Assembly (NCBI GenBank): GCA_018136815.1
Contig: CM030931.1
Span: forward strand, 11,769,380 to 11,833,379
Direction of reading: 5' to 3'
DNA length: 64,000 bases
Origin: Isochrysis galbana
Taxonomy: Eukaryota; Haptophyta; Isochrysidales; Isochrysidaceae
This document shows, piece by piece, positions 1-11,646 of this stretch. Below the pieces are notes generated by a model that saw nothing but the letters and a program-made list of their open reading frames with translations, did no database searches and was not told where the DNA came from. Position 1 is the stretch's first letter, and each line of letters opens with the position of its first letter. The translations under genes and the position numbers were made by a program.

Positions 1-1290
1 TTCGGTCCTCCGCGCCCCGAGTCTGAGTCATTTGGAATCTCCGGTCACGTCCAGAATCCCAACCACAACCGAGCCCCGTTTCACGAGCCACCGCGTATCG
101 AGTCCAAACACAAGCTGACGCCGAAGCCCTCGACGACAGCCACTGTGTCCTTGTCCGAGCCACCGTTCCGAGTCTCGCCGCAGCCGGCCTGCCACTCCAG
201 CAAGCTGCACGCCGCCGAGCCGATCCCTTCCGTTTCCGTTCCGAGTCCGAGTCCAATCGCACAAGACAGTGCATCCCGAGCCCGCGTAATCAAGCCCGTC
301 ACCGAGTCCGAGATTTCGGCCGCACCGAGCCAACCGGTGCTGGCCACCGTGCCCCTATTGTCATCACAAGCTTCAGCTTCGTCCTCACCGACGGTTGCGA
401 CGCCAGGGGGCTTCACCTTTGGGCTGGCACCGTCCGTTCCCATTTCGAAAGTGAGCCCTGTTTTCAGTGTCCAGCACGACAGAAACGACGAGTCCGAGTC
501 CGAGTACAATTTAACGTCACCGCGGAGTCCGCGGTCGACCACCGGCGTTCCCACGCCACCCCATCAACCGAGAGCCATGGAGGAGCTGGCACAGCCGTCT
601 CCTAGCCCTTCTCAAGTTGCCGAGTCTTCCGAATTCGAGTCTGAATCCACCGTAATTTCAGCGGTCCATCCACCCGCTAGCCCGAGCCAAGTCCTCCGAA
701 GAATGCTTCGCATTGGAGAACCTCTTCGGTCACCACCCACGCCAGCCGCTGCCGCAGAGCCACCACCCTGGCCTCAGCCTTCCCCGCGGCCGGCTTCTAC
801 GACAGCCACGTCCCTTCTTTCGTCGGCGCCGACCCCGCTGGCGACAGATTGCAACGAAGTCGATGCCGGGCCCGATTCCTCCTCTGATGTGACCATGGAG
901 AGTGACCACAACTCCCTTGCACGTCGAGGAACGGCCGCCTCCCAAACCGAGCTTCTACGCCCATTGAGCCAACCCAACCGAGTCTCTAAGCCATGCCCTT
1001 CACGCCTCTCACCGGTGGTGGTCGCGGCCGCGGCGTCCGTCGCCGCAATCCGACACCCCACCTCTCCGAGTTTGTTCGTCGATCCCGTCCTCCGAGCCCG
1101 TCTCCACGTCGTCGATATCCGAGTCTTCTTTCATTCGTCCTACGTCGCCGCGGCCACCGGTTGCAGCCCCCAAGCACTGCCTGCCTCTCGATACCACTAC
1201 CACCGCCATCATGCGCGTGGCAGCGATCAATGCGTCCGCGATCCAGTCCTTCGATTCCTCTCAACACAACTCCGATGTCGGCACCCGTGA
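1..1290 (+). other. Ser/Pro-rich open frame, unassigned
   Basis: A frame with no stop runs from about position 145 to 1290 and is rich in Ser, Pro, Ala and Glu. It is built on irregular repeats of the base pattern CCGAGTC. No recognisable domain and no convincing ATG is visible, and the repeat may itself keep several frames open. The next frame down carries the methyltransferase-like domain, so this could be a disordered upstream part of the same gene or element, joined by splicing or a frameshift. I cannot assign a function. Confidence 0.25.
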
Positions 1291-1770
1291 TGATACCCCG
1301 TCACCCGCTCTCCACGCTCTCGCCTGTCTTCGTGCACGAGCGAGCGGCTCTGCGGTCGGTATTACCTCGGCACCTCACGGAGGCAGCCCAAGAGCTTCGC
1401 CGGCCTCGCAATGGCACCCTAGCCTCGCCTGCCGCCCGCTACCCAAGCACTTCGATGAGCTTTGCGCTGAGCTCACGAAGATGAATCAACGAGTCCAAGA
1501 CGGGCTGACGTCTGGCTGTCACGCACCACGCGTTCTCGTCGTTGGCGAGACGAGCGGCGTCGTCTCCTCCATGTTCCTACTCGCCGGTGCTGATGTAGCT
1601 ACGTGCGATTTGTATCCTTCCGAGATCGATTACGTGCCCCACTTCCAAGGCGACGCGCTTCATGTCCAAAACCTAGGTTGGGACCTAGTCATCGCCCACC
1701 CGCCCTGCACGTACCTCTCCGCTGTCAGCAGTCAATGGCTCTCCCAAGAACCCGGACGTCGTGCCGCTCT
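1211..1770 (+). CDS. Phage-like SAM-methyltransferase-fold domain, truncated by a gap
   Basis: An ATG at 1211 opens a frame of about 187 residues that runs into the N gap. The last 75 residues look like a class I methyltransferase-type domain: a first strand RVLVVGETSG, an acidic second strand ending CDLYPSEID, a conserved QGD, and the motif WDLVIAHPPCTYL. That order (strand-GxxSG, CDLxP, HxQGD, WDLxIAHPPCTYL) is typical of small methyltransferase-like proteins common in bacteriophages. It is not typical of eukaryotic C5 DNA methyltransferases. The first 100 residues are low complexity. The C-terminus is lost in the gap, and the sequence after the gap is an unrelated repeat. Catalysis is unproven. 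It may be cargo of a mobile element or a virus-derived gene. Confidence 0.5.
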
Positions 1771-1870
1771 NNNNNNNNNNNNNNNNNNNNNNNNNNNNNN
1801 NNNNNNNNNNNNNNNNNNNNNNNNNNNNNNNNNNNNNNNNNNNNNNNNNNNNNNNNNNNNNNNNNNNNNN
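1771..1870. other. Scaffold gap (100 N)
   Basis: Exactly 100 Ns, the usual placeholder for a gap of unknown size. It cuts the methyltransferase-like frame on its left and repeat family A on its right. Confidence 0.99.
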
Positions 1871-2270
1871 CGCCAGAGGGCAGCTGGAGGCCTGCCGCAG
1901 GCGCGCCATCGCGCGTGCCGCAGGAGACGGGAGAGAGGGCGCGGAGAAGGGGGTGGGCGGAGCGAGAGCTCCGCTCACCGAAAAATTGGGAAGTCCCGCT
2001 CCTGTTTACAGGATAAGTCGGGATTGAAGCCGCCGCCCACTCGGAGACACAGGAGGAAGGGGGGGAAAGATCACCGGGGGGTGGCGCGGGCCACCGGACC
2101 ATATCTAAGCCCTTCACCCCTATCCCCCTAGTAGTGCACGGGGGGAGCCGCCTGATGGCGGGGGGAGAAGGGCTGGGGAGTGGGGGTGTGGAAAGTATGC
2201 TACGTACTATGTGTAGTAGGTAGTGGTTCCATTCGCCGCGAGTGCGGTAAGAATATTAGAAGGTTTTTTT
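1871..2270 (+). repeat. Repeat family A, copy 1 (3' part)
   Basis: About 400 bp matching the reverse complement of 9758-10150 and the forward sequence of 54775-55170. It ends in the shared tail GCGGTAAGAATATTAGAAGG. The 5' part falls in the gap. Positions 2271-2690 downstream are GC-rich low-complexity spacer with G-runs; I see no gene there. Confidence 0.8.
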
Positions 2271-2689
2271 TAACTCCCCACAAGTTAAAATGAGGGAAAA
2301 ACCCATTGAGGCGGACCGGTCGACGCCGGCCGACTCTCCAGGAAAAAGCACCGGGGGGGGGGGAGGGACCTCTCGTCGAGAAGCGGAACGGCCCTTACAG
2401 CTCGCGCCGCGAGCAGTCCTCGAAGAAATAAATGACTACGCCCCCCTATACCTGCCACAGGGACGTCTTGAGCCACTCCCTTCTTCTCCCTCTCCTGTCG
2501 CCAGCCGCCCCCCTTCGCCCGTTTGCTAATGCAAACGGGGCCCGTTTCTTACCGCACTCCATCGGGGGGGGTGCAAATCCCCCCCTCTCCCCCTCTCCAT
2601 TCTCCTCCACCCCTCTCCTTGCGGCGCGTCGCCATGCGGCGCGCCACGGCCTGCTCTCAGAGGGCCTTTGGGAGCTCCCAGAGGGCCAG

Positions 2690-3036
2690 CAAGGGCAGCT
2701 CAGGGGGCAGTGGAGGCTGGGGCTCAGCCCCTTGCCCCCCCTGCCTCTCCCACGCTTGCCTCGCTGGCCATGGGAGCCGCCTAGAGGCATCTGTCTGCCT
2801 GGCGACCAGGGAAGGGGGGGGGGGTCAGCTTGAGGGCAGGCCCACGCAGGGCGTGGGAGTGCGAATCACGGCCCGCGCCCACTAGGGGTCTGGGCCAGTG
2901 TGATGATTGCCCAGCCCCTGCCAAAGGGCAGGGGCTGTGGTTGATTGTTGATTGTACGGGCCCACCCCTGGGGGTGTCCGCGATGGAGAGAGGGGGGCGC
3001 GAGGCCCCCATTGACCCCTACTTATAAAAGTAGGTT
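2690..3036 (-). repeat. Repeat family B, copy 1
   Basis: Matches 55364-55665 in inverted orientation. Its 5' end, on the minus strand, is the perfect hairpin CCTACTT/AAGTAGG (3017-3034), followed by an ATGG after five bases. It shares internal blocks with family A, such as the run encoding CTGCCTCTCCCTCGCTGGC, so A and B are related. Confidence 0.75.
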
Positions 3037-3044
3037 GATATCGC

Positions 3045-3390
3045 GAGGAATATACTCGCCTTGAGGCCTTTGCCATCAGGCATGCCCTGCGCCTTGCGGG
3101 AGTTCGGCCTTGTGGGCCCTAAGCTGTGTGTCTGTGGTCTGTGGTCAGCAGCTTGCTGTTCCTTTTGGGAGAGGCCAGCATGGCTGCCGTGCTCGGTGTG
3201 GCCGGGGCCACGGGCCGTGTGGCGCGACGCGAGTCGCACGCGCCTGCTCGGCCTCTCCTGACGGACGCGGTCGCTTCGCCAGCGACTGCTCCATGGGGAT
3301 TGGGGGGGGCGCCCTCGGCAGGGGGCCCGAAGGACGAGAAGGGCCGCGCCGGCGCGCTCCATGACAACCAAGAATAATCTTAGTTTGATG
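3045..3390 (-). repeat. 5' head of a LINE-like element
   Basis: On the minus strand a small hairpin (AAGATTATTCTT, 3370-3381) precedes an ATGGAGCGC start and a short Arg/Pro-rich frame. It resembles the heads at 20930-21272 and 61113 onward. Only the first 300 bp or so of the element is present. Positions 3391-3781 to the right hold nothing I can assign. Confidence 0.55.
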
Positions 3391-3781
3391 AATCTAGTTG
3401 ATGAAAAACACAACCTAACGAAGCCCTCAATGACGTGAAGATTTCTCAATACGCAAGAAGCTGTGAGCAGTAATGAGCTGATGACAAGAAGAGAGATCCG
3501 ATGCGAGATGCGCATACGAAGGGTGTAACTCAATCGATGATCAAATAGCAGCTCACAATCCAAGGGGCAAAAATGGAGTACGTAAGTAGAAAAGGGACGC
3601 GCGCCCTCCCATCCATAGGCGCGCACGTTACGGCGCAATCGACTCGCTCATCTTGCTTGGACCACACGTATCTATGAGCTTCTGCTGCGCGTGTCTCTCG
3701 CCTCTACCGGACAATCGGTGGGGACGCTTGCGTCGGCAGTCCTGCATCCGGAGAACCAAACACTCTTGACATGTCGGCTCC

Positions 3782-6431
3782 TCAGCGTCGGGACTCGTCG
3801 CCATTGAGGGACTCAACGTGCACGGCCGATTCGCACCGCATCAACGCTTGTTGCGTTTCTTCCTCCGCTAGCAGGACTAGTGCGGGGATGGCAGCGGCAT
3901 CGAACCCCGCGTGTTCGAATGCACGTCGCCACACCGCCGGCACTCCCCCCATCCTCTCCACAGCGCGGGATAGATCGTCCGATGCGCGAGAAATTCCGGC
4001 GACGCTCACCTCGAGGCAACCCAGGAGAGGAAGCGGCAGTGATAGCGCGTGGGCAAAAGGGTGTGTTTCTCCATGTAGCTGGGTTTCATCTGGTGGGGAA
4101 TGGGAGTGCCAGAATCGCAGCAAGCGAAAGCGGCCATTCGGAAGAGAGGTGAGTGCCGCAGGGGGGGCGTTCCAACGACCGTCCATCCAGATGTCGGTGA
4201 GTTCAGAAACCGAACGGTACCCGGACGCACGAGCAGGGTGCTCTACGCAATTCAAGGCGCAATGCCGGCATATGTGCCAAAAAACCCGATGCAACAGTTT
4301 GATCACGCGGCGTGGGAGCGCCTCCTCTCCATGTGCTAAAATGATTAGTGCCGCGACTCGCTTGCGCGCCGTTTCGCCAGTCAAGGCCGAGTCGCCCCGA
4401 TCCCGATTCGCGCAGAAGGCGTGGCTACGATGGTCGCGCCACTCCTCCGCCCCTGCCGTAACGTATCGCAGCTCTTTCCAACCCGAGAGCGGGCCTTGAC
4501 CAAGTGGTGGGGATGGGGGTGGCAACTTCTCAATCTCATCCTCGTCAACGGGGAGCAAAAGCAGAGGATAGGCTGTTGGAGCTGTACAAGCCGCGCGGAG
4601 CAAAGTGCGTAGGTCGCTGGCAGCTGTGTCGGTGGCCATCATCTCACGGAATTTGAGCCTCGCTGAGCTCATCCCTGCCTTCCATAACGACGGCTGCAAG
4701 TAGAGTGCATGCACGCCCTGAATGAATCCCCCCACCTCGTCTGAAATGATTGCGGGCGGACGCAGCGCAGTTGCCTGCTTCGGGTCCAGTGCCAAACCGA
4801 GACGCTCCAGTAGCGTCGTATTGGGCGTTCGCGCGAGGTCGAAGGGAATGGCTGCTGCCGAAGTTGACACAATGGGGATCCCGAGCTCGAGCGCGACAAG
4901 CAACTTCGTTTGGATGCCCGTCGCGTGATGCACTGGCGCAACGAAGACGCGCCACGACAACGCCTCTGTGAGTAAATCCTCTGCCTCGTAGAAGCCGAGC
5001 TCGTCGATACCGGCCTCGGCCTCCTTCCCTGCGAATGGTGTGCCCGAAGCCCAGCCGCAAGGCGCGCGCGCAATTATCCCCGCTGGGTCGCAGCTTTGGC
5101 CACCCGAAAGATTAGAGGTGGAACCGGGTGGCCGCCCAACCAAACGCAAGCGGAGACCCGGAAGTTTGCGCCGGAGCTCTCTCCAGCAATTACTCAGGAA
5201 CCACTTGATCGCCTGATGGTTAGTCACCGTCTGGCCATCACCGAGAAAACCGAGATATTTGGTGTGCCCATACTGACGATGCGTCGCGCGCACGGTCTTG
5301 GGCAAGGCACGCATGAGGCGTAGCGGCGTGCGTAGTAACAGCCACTGGCCAGGACCGAAGCCGGAAGCGAACATCGCTCGCACTGCCGCCTGGTCTTGCT
5401 CGGAGACGTGGGTCACCTGCCAGCGAGATTGACGGCCACAGCGCCAGAGGAGGAAGCAATTCAGCGGGTAGGCAAGCGGGTAGGCAAAAAGATCACATGC
5501 AAGAAGAGCGTCTAGGAGGGTTATGCCAAGCATCTAGAAGCAGCAGACACAATCCTAGCAATACCCACCGAATTGGCGGGGTGCGTGCACGCGGAATCAC
5601 GTTGTATTCGGATGTTGCAGTGCGAGCAGGTGCCTTGCTACTCACCGCGTCGACCAGCGCATAGATAGAGCCCAGTCGGTGCTGCAGGGAGGCCGCCTGC
5701 CTCATGTATCTTTGTCGTAGTGTGGGGTCGCTTTCTCCCTGCGCAAGCCGCGAGGCGCGCAGCCCATGCGCCTCGTCGTCAAGCAAAGCAACAAAGGGCT
5801 GGCGCGAAGGTGGCGAATGCGAACGCAGAGGAGGCAGCACGAGCTCCGCAAACATAGGTGCCACATCAGACGGGAAGCAGACGGTGATAAGGACTAGATC
5901 AAACCACCCCTGCTCAAAGAGCCGCCGCAGCTGTTCCACCGAGGAGAAGCGGTAAAGCGCCGGCGGCGGCCGTAGGCAGGCAGTGAGCTCAGCCGTCTCG
6001 TATCCGCGTATGCCGAGCTGCTCGGCAAGCTGGGCGATTGGCATGCTCTGCTCCGACGCAAGCACATCTCGGTGGTAAAGGATGGAGACGGTGCGCCTGT
6101 GCGCCTGCATCAGCCGCACAAGCGAGAAGAGACGCCTGTCGGCGGCGTTGTCTTGCAGGTACTGCTCGTGAGCAATGAGGATATTCTTCCCTGGCCGTTC
6201 CTGCGGCTCGCAGATCGCCGGCTCAGCCGCGAGACTGTGCAGCTTGGGAAGGTGAATGCCGGAACGGCCACTCACATTGCAGATGCGAACCACATTGTCA
6301 CACTGGCCCTCTACACACTGCGGCTCGGTGGGCAAGGGAGAAGGACGAGGAGCGTGGGAGCGAGACGAGAGGAGCACGAGTAGCCCTGCGGTCGCAACGG
6401 CGAGGCCGAGCGCTCGGCCGCTCGGCACCAT
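3782..6431 (-). CDS. GT4-type glycosyltransferase, type II membrane protein (2 exons)
   Basis: Two minus-strand exons, 6431-5646 and 5416-3782, are separated by a 229-nt GT-AG intron in phase 0 (donor GTGAGT). The joined product is about 806 residues. Residues 6-23 form a hydrophobic signal anchor, so the enzyme should face the Golgi/ER lumen. The C-terminal GT-B domain is clear: YLGFLGDG..NHQAIKWFL around 315-335, LRLRLVG around 350, and the donor-site segment GIQTKLLVALELGIPIVST around 429-447. The last 300 or so residues are not recognised. ATG 6431 is chosen because it directly precedes the membrane anchor; the frame is open further upstream without an ATG. Positions 6432-6775 are purine/pyrimidine-biased leader sequence. 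The sugar and acceptor are unknown. Confidence 0.75.
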
Positions 6432-6775
6432 TGCCGCCGCACGCTGTGGCGGCAACACGCTCCAAGGGAGAGGAGAGACAGGGAGAGAAAAGGAGGACGG
6501 AGCGATGACGAGGAGGGGTGGGTGGGCAGGGAGAGGTGTGGCTGGGCCACAAGTTTGTGTGTGGTGAGGGGGTGGGGGGGAGTTGGAAGAAGGCGGCAAT
6601 CAGTGGGAGAAAGGGGTATGTGTGTGAGAGAGAGGGAGAGAAGAGAGCGGAGAGGAGAACGCCCCGGCGGAGACGAGGCGGCGGCGTGAGCGACGCTGCG
6701 ATTCGCGCGTTAAGGAGATCCGAGATTCGCATGGCACGTTAGGAGGGCCTCGAAGTTGTGCGAAATCGTTAGGAC

Positions 6776-6992
6776 ATAGCATGCTGGCCGGCGAGGGCCA
6801 GGGCGTGCGATCCAGGCGTGCCTGTCAGGGAGGGTCTGGGTCAGTGGTGTGCGTTGGGCCTGCATGCCGTGAGGCATGTCAGGAGGGTGGGTGGTTCCTT
6901 CCCCACAACGGGGGAGGAGTGGAGAGGAAGGGGGGGACCGTGCCCCCCCCATGAATGAACCAAGTATAAACTTATTAGTTGTTAGTTGATAT
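6776..6992 (-). repeat. Repeat family A, copy 4 (5' head only)
   Basis: The minus strand matches 54428-54620: an imperfect hairpin around AAGTTTATACTT (6958-6980), then ATGGGGGGGG and the GGAACCACCCA block. It is truncated after about 215 bp. Confidence 0.65.
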
Positions 6993-7857
6993 AAGATACG
7001 AGAGATAAGAGTGTGCTCGCTTAAGACAAGAAGGCACTCCGCCCCGAACGACCCTCTGGACACGCAACTGTCACGCGACCAAAAGCAACCCATCCATCAG
7101 CATCGAGGAACCCGCAACACACCCGGAATAAACAGGCCACCCAGGGGCACAAGAGAGGAAGGTGAGAACAGACCGCTGGGGGCAGGTGCACCCCGCTCAA
7201 CCCAACCCCCCCCCAACAACCTGAGCCCCGAAGAAGAGCACAAGGGAAGTTGCCGCAAAGCGGGTAGTGAGGGAGTGGAAGGGAGGAGGGCGTGGCTACG
7301 TAAACGAGACCCAGTGACGCGTGTGAGGCGAGACTATTATCTATTATAAATGGTTTTTAGTTGATATTATAAGAGTAGGTTGACTACGCGGCGATAAAGA
7401 ACAAGCACACACGTACAAGACGCAGACAGAATCAATTAGGCACATGCACACACATGGGGACACACTAGTAATGTGCACAAGACGATGCGACGTAGATGTC
7501 GATGCGATGCATTGCACGTTGACGACATTCGCGGTTTCCATCGGCAAGGAAGACATTCATACTCATTGTGTTGAAAGCGTAAGGGCGCAGAAACGCTTGA
7601 CGCTATGGTATGGTGAGCAAAGTTGCCTTTAGAGCCGCTGACTAGCTTAGATCACTCACTCTACGAGTGAGTCTTGGCCTGATGCGGGCGTCGCGCGCTC
7701 ATAGCATGCAGGGAGACGTGGTATGCCAAACATATCTGCCGAGCTATCCCAAGTACTTTCCCGGCTGAGATCGATCAGTGCTAGTGATGGCGTAATCGGA
7801 TGGAAAAGCGAGCGAGGCCGTGTCAATGTGTCAACGGGCGGCCGTCCGGTGCTAGCC
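6993..7857. repeat. Intergenic spacer with repeat family C copy 1 (7226-7345)
   Basis: 7226-7345 matches 9640-9757 and 57260-57385 and ends in the shared tail GGCGAGACTATTA. The segment upstream (7075-7225) is more weakly similar to 57060-57260. 7346-7857 contains the 3' flank of the kinase gene; I see no other gene in it. Confidence 0.5.
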
Positions 7858-9272
7858 TCAAAATGTACCAAAGAATTCGGCGTCCTTAGCCGGGTTGAGC
7901 AGTGGGCCCGACTCCTCAATCGAGTCGGCGTACTTTTCGTACTGCGACGTATCATCATTCGAGTTGACGTCCGGAACAATGAAAGCCTGCATGTTCTTGT
8001 TGTAGAGCGCCGCCCAGTTGAGGCCCCGATACCACTTGTGCTTCTTAATGTCCTCAGCGCCATTTTTAAGATTGCCGATCCGCTTTGTTCTGTCTGCAGT
8101 CAAAAGTTTGCGGATCAAGTCGCGCGCGTGGGTTTCAAAATGGCGTGGACAGTCGTACTTGCCGGCCAAGATCTTCTGGTAGATTCCAAAGGGGCTCTCG
8201 TCATAGAATGGCGGATACCCTGCGAGCATCTCATAGATAACGATACCCAGAGCCCACCAGTCTACCGCCTTATTGTGGCCCTTGCTCTGGATGATCTCCG
8301 GCGCAAGGTACTCGGGAGTTCCACACAATGTCCAAGTTTTGTCCGCTACCTTCTTCGCGAACCCAAAGTCAGTGATCTTCAAGTACCCAAATTGGTCAAG
8401 CAGCAGATTCTCTGGTTTAAGATCGCGATACACGATGGGTGGGTCCTGACCGTGCAGGTACTGCAGCGCCATGACAACCTGAGCAGCATAGAAGCGAGTG
8501 TGGTCGTTGCCGAATTTGCCAGCCTTCCGCAAGTGCGTGAAGAGCTCGCCACCGATGATATACTCGAGCACCATATACAAATTGCGCTCGTCTTGGAAAC
8601 AATGAAACCTACAAGGCAGGGCAACGGACGAGAGCATGGAAGACTGAATGACCAGATCCCTTAGCTTGCCAAGTCAGGGCTGTGAGCCTCCATGAGGGCA
8701 CAAGGTTGAGCATATTCAGCATCTAGACAATCCGCCATGCTAGTGAGGGAGCAGCTCACAGGTCGACGATAAACGGGTGTGAGACCTCCATCAGGATAGC
8801 CTTCTCATTCATGATGTGCTCAACCTGCTTCAGCCGCACAACTTCCGATTTTTTCATGATCTTGAGCGCGAAAAAGCAGTTGCCAGGGTGGATCATAGGT
8901 TCGGGCTGTTTATTCGCCAGCTCTTGCCGTACGCCATCAGCTTCTACTAGTCTCACACGGCCAAAGGTGCCAGTGCCTGCCATCGAGGTAGGGACACCAT
9001 CATGGACACTATCACATACTGGCATGAACGCGTCGCCGCGCCGAGACCACGCCTCTTCTGCTTGGGTGGCTCTCCGCCCGCCAGCTCTGCGAGCTGTCGG
9101 CACACAGAGATACCTATTCAGAGCGAGCGGCGCGAGGAGTGAGCCACGCACCGAGTGTATCCTTCAGATTGAATTCATCCAGAGCTCTGTTCCCCCTCGC
9201 GTCAAAGTATTGCCGGATTGCTCCGAGCAGCTGCACAGGGTCTGTCTCCAGAGTCTCCTCCTGCAGACCCAT
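7858..9272 (-). CDS. cAMP-dependent protein kinase catalytic subunit (3 exons)
   Basis: Exons 9272-9152, 8976-8760 and 8608-7858, with introns of 175 and 151 nt, both GT-AG, give a 362-residue AGC kinase; the usual PKA-C length is about 350. The first exon starts MGLQ, compatible with N-myristoylation. The Gly-rich loop GTGTFG (41-46) is split by intron 1. The ATP lysine is in FALKI (K79), the catalytic loop is YRDLKPEN (173-180) and the metal site is DFG (193-195). The activation loop TWTLCGTPEYLAPE keeps the PDK1-site threonine (T206), and the C-terminus ends FGTF, a hydrophobic motif as in PKA-C. An insert of roughly 15 residues follows the Gly loop. All catalytic residues are present, so the gene should be active. 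PKG is the main alternative, but no cGMP-binding domain is seen. Confidence 0.9.
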
Positions 9273-9639
9273 CACACTGCCGTCGGCAGGCAGAGCTGTC
9301 GGCGCCGCTTGTCGTGAGGAGTGAGTGAGGCCTGCGATGGAGGACGGGGTGCTCAGCCCTGTGCAGACTCGAGGCCAGGCACAGGAAGAGCAAGCGCAGG
9401 GAGAGGGAGAGGGAGAGAGTCGGTGAGCACTCCAGCGCGACGCACACCTCCACGCCGGCCCGGCAGAGGGCGCGCAACAGCAGCTCGTAACGACACAAGA
9501 TAGACCGGATATAGACCAAATTATAGCAGTAAACGTTCACATCTCACATCATCTTATCGCCTTCTACAGATAAAAACGAGCATGTTCATAAAAATTGCAC
9601 AGGCGCATTGATCTTAAGAAACGTTTTTATATTATCGCC

Positions 9640-9757
9640 TCGAGGGACGAGCCGCAAGGCAGGTGGGGGGGGGGGGAGGGAAGCGGGCGAGGCTGCGTAG
9701 AGTGGACTGTGCAGGGTCGCAGGGTCGCGCCTGCGGCGAGAATATTAATATTAAGAA
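9640..9757 (+). repeat. Repeat family C, copy 2
   Basis: Matches 7226-7345 and 57260-57385 and ends GCGGCGAGAATATTA. It abuts the inverted tail of a family A copy, so the junction at 9735-9785 is itself an inverted repeat. The region 9273-9640 is the 5' flank of the kinase gene; it is partly pyrimidine-rich and holds no other gene. Confidence 0.65.
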
Positions 9758-10390
9758 GTTAAAACCTTCTAATATTCTTACCGCACTCGCGGCGAATGGA
9801 ACCACTACCTACTACACATAGTACGTAGCATACTTTCTACACCCCCACTCCCCAGCCCTTCTCCCCCCGCCATCAGGCGGCTCCCCCCGTGCACTACTAG
9901 GGGGATAGGGGTGAAGGGCTTAGATATGGTCCGGTGGCCCGCGCCACCCCCCGGTGATCTTTCCCCCCCTTCCTCCTGTGTCTCCGAGTGGGCGGCGGCT
10001 TCAATCCCGACTTATCCTGTAAACAGGAGCGGGACTTACCAATTTTTCGGTGGTCGCTCCGCCCACCCCCTTCTCCGCGCCCTCTCTCCCCTCTCCTGCG
10101 GCACGCGCACGCGCGATGGCGCGCCTGCGGCAGGCCTCCAGCTGCCCTCTGGCGACCCCTGGAGGCTCCTGGAGGCCAGCTCAGGGGGCAGAGGAGGCTG
10201 GGGCTGGGCCCTGGCCTCCCCTGCCTCTCCCTCGCTGGCGCTCCCGAGCCTTAGGGGCCCCCACGCTGCACCTGTCTGCCTGTCGACCAGGGGGGGAGGG
10301 GGGGTTGGAGCAATGGGCTGGCCACGACAGGCCAGGACGAGCGAATCAGGCGAGCCTGTGGGGAAGGGAGTGGGTCATAAGGCCTGTAAC
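9758..10390 (-). repeat. Repeat family A, copy 2
   Basis: Inverted relative to copies 1 and 3. The left end is the family tail (reverse complement of GCGGTAAGAATATTAGAAGG). The right part reaches the block around 54550-54600 of copy 3 and lacks the 5' hairpin, so it is 5'-truncated. Confidence 0.75.
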
Positions 10391-10432
10391 CACTTGGATT
10401 TGGGACTAACCGGATATTGTGGGTAGTTCACC

Positions 10433-10670
10433 GACCCCTATCTAGTTAGATAGTGATAGTGACCGACCCCTATCTAGTTAGATAGTGATAGTTACAAATG
10501 GCTCCCTGGGTAGCTAGGTATTCTGGGTATCCCGATACCCATAGATATACTACTATTAACTACTATATATATTATATTATTATTATATAGTAGTATATAT
10601 ATATAGTGTGTGTGTACGTACGCGCGCGCGCGCGTGCGTGCGTGCGTGTGTGTGTGTGTGCTGGCGTGCG
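10433..10670. repeat. Tandem 31-bp duplication and dinucleotide tracts
   Basis: Two adjacent copies of a 31-bp unit contain the palindrome CTATCTAGTTAGATAG (about 10437-10499). They are followed by an AT-rich stretch of TATA repeats (10560-10605) and a mixed TG/CG tract (10606-10670). Confidence 0.7.
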
Positions 10671-11205
10671 TGTGTGCCCCTACATATACGGCCGCAAGCT
10701 ACAAGCGGAGCCTCTTTTGATTCCCCTATGGTATCGATCGCTTCCCCCCCCCTTCTTTTTACTTATTTTGCGGCGGTGTCCGTTTTGAGAGACGGGAGCC
10801 AGCGCGAGGCGGCAGACGGGAGGGAGGAGGGAGGTGAACCTGTAACCTGTCGCCAAAGAAGATGCTGCTGTGGGCATGCGGCCGTCGGGCAGTCGGGCAG
10901 TTGCTGCCGGCAGATGGCCGGCGGCGGGAGTCATTCTACGGACCAGGCTCGGCACCCCGCGCATCCACTCTGCGTGCGTGGCCGCGTGTGCTGCTAGTTG
11001 CTGGCAGCGCGCTGGCATTAGCATTAGCGCTGCAAGGGCACGACACCGCCAGCTGCGGCTGCGCTGGGCGCGGCCAATACCAATACAAAGCGCCCGAGCT
11101 TGTCTTCGGCGCGCGCGCACTGCGCATTGCTGTACGGCGGCTCTGCCGCCGCTACCCGCGTGATTATCCTGAATAGTGGAATTTCACTATTCGGAACCAG
11201 TGGGT
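10671..11205. other. Spacer, no gene identified
   Basis: GC-rich sequence with short Arg/Ala-rich frames on both strands and no recognisable domain. It probably belongs to the damaged LINE that continues at 11206. Confidence 0.4.
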
Positions 11206-11646
11206 AGTAGTCCCCACCCCAGAAACTATAGACCTATCACACTTCTGCAAAGCGACTACAAAATACTAGCCAAAGTGCTTACAAATAGATTAAAAAAAGT
11301 AATCGGGAACATAATCTCGAAGGATCAGCTAGGCTTCGTCCCGAAACGCTTGATTGGCGAAGCCACCCACTTGCTACAATTGACAAACGCATACCTGGAC
11401 GAAACGGGGGAGCCAGGACTCCTCCTTGCACTGGACTGGGAAAAGGCTTTCGACAGAGTCAACTGGGAGTTCTATCACCTGGTCTTAGAAAGGCTCAAGT
11501 TCGGAGGGAACTTCCGAAAGTACGCAAAGGCCCTGACAAATTCCGAGGCCAAACCTATCCGATACATAAAAGCGAATGGGGGGAGAAGCTTCCCATTCAA
11601 CGTAGCGAGTGGAGTCCCCCAGGGATGCCCGCTCTCGCCATTGGCC
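11206..11646 (+). pseudogene. LINE reverse transcriptase fragment
   Basis: An open stretch encodes the central part of a non-LTR reverse transcriptase: RNYRPITLLQSDYKILAKVL (fingers), QLGFVPKR, motif A ALDWEKAFDRVNW, and motif B SGVPQGCPLSPL. The match stops right after motif B; the catalytic DD of motif C, the endonuclease and ORF1 are absent. It is a fragment truncated on both sides. Its relation to the LINE at 61.1 kb cannot be tested, because that copy lacks its RT. Confidence 0.85.

Noticed and set aside
7344..7632. Small frames on either strand between repeat C and the kinase gene
   Set aside because: Short, without domain or splice support; the region is kinase 3' flank.
10606..10670. 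Telomere or centromere repeat
   Set aside because: It is a mixed TG/CG dinucleotide tract, short and internal.
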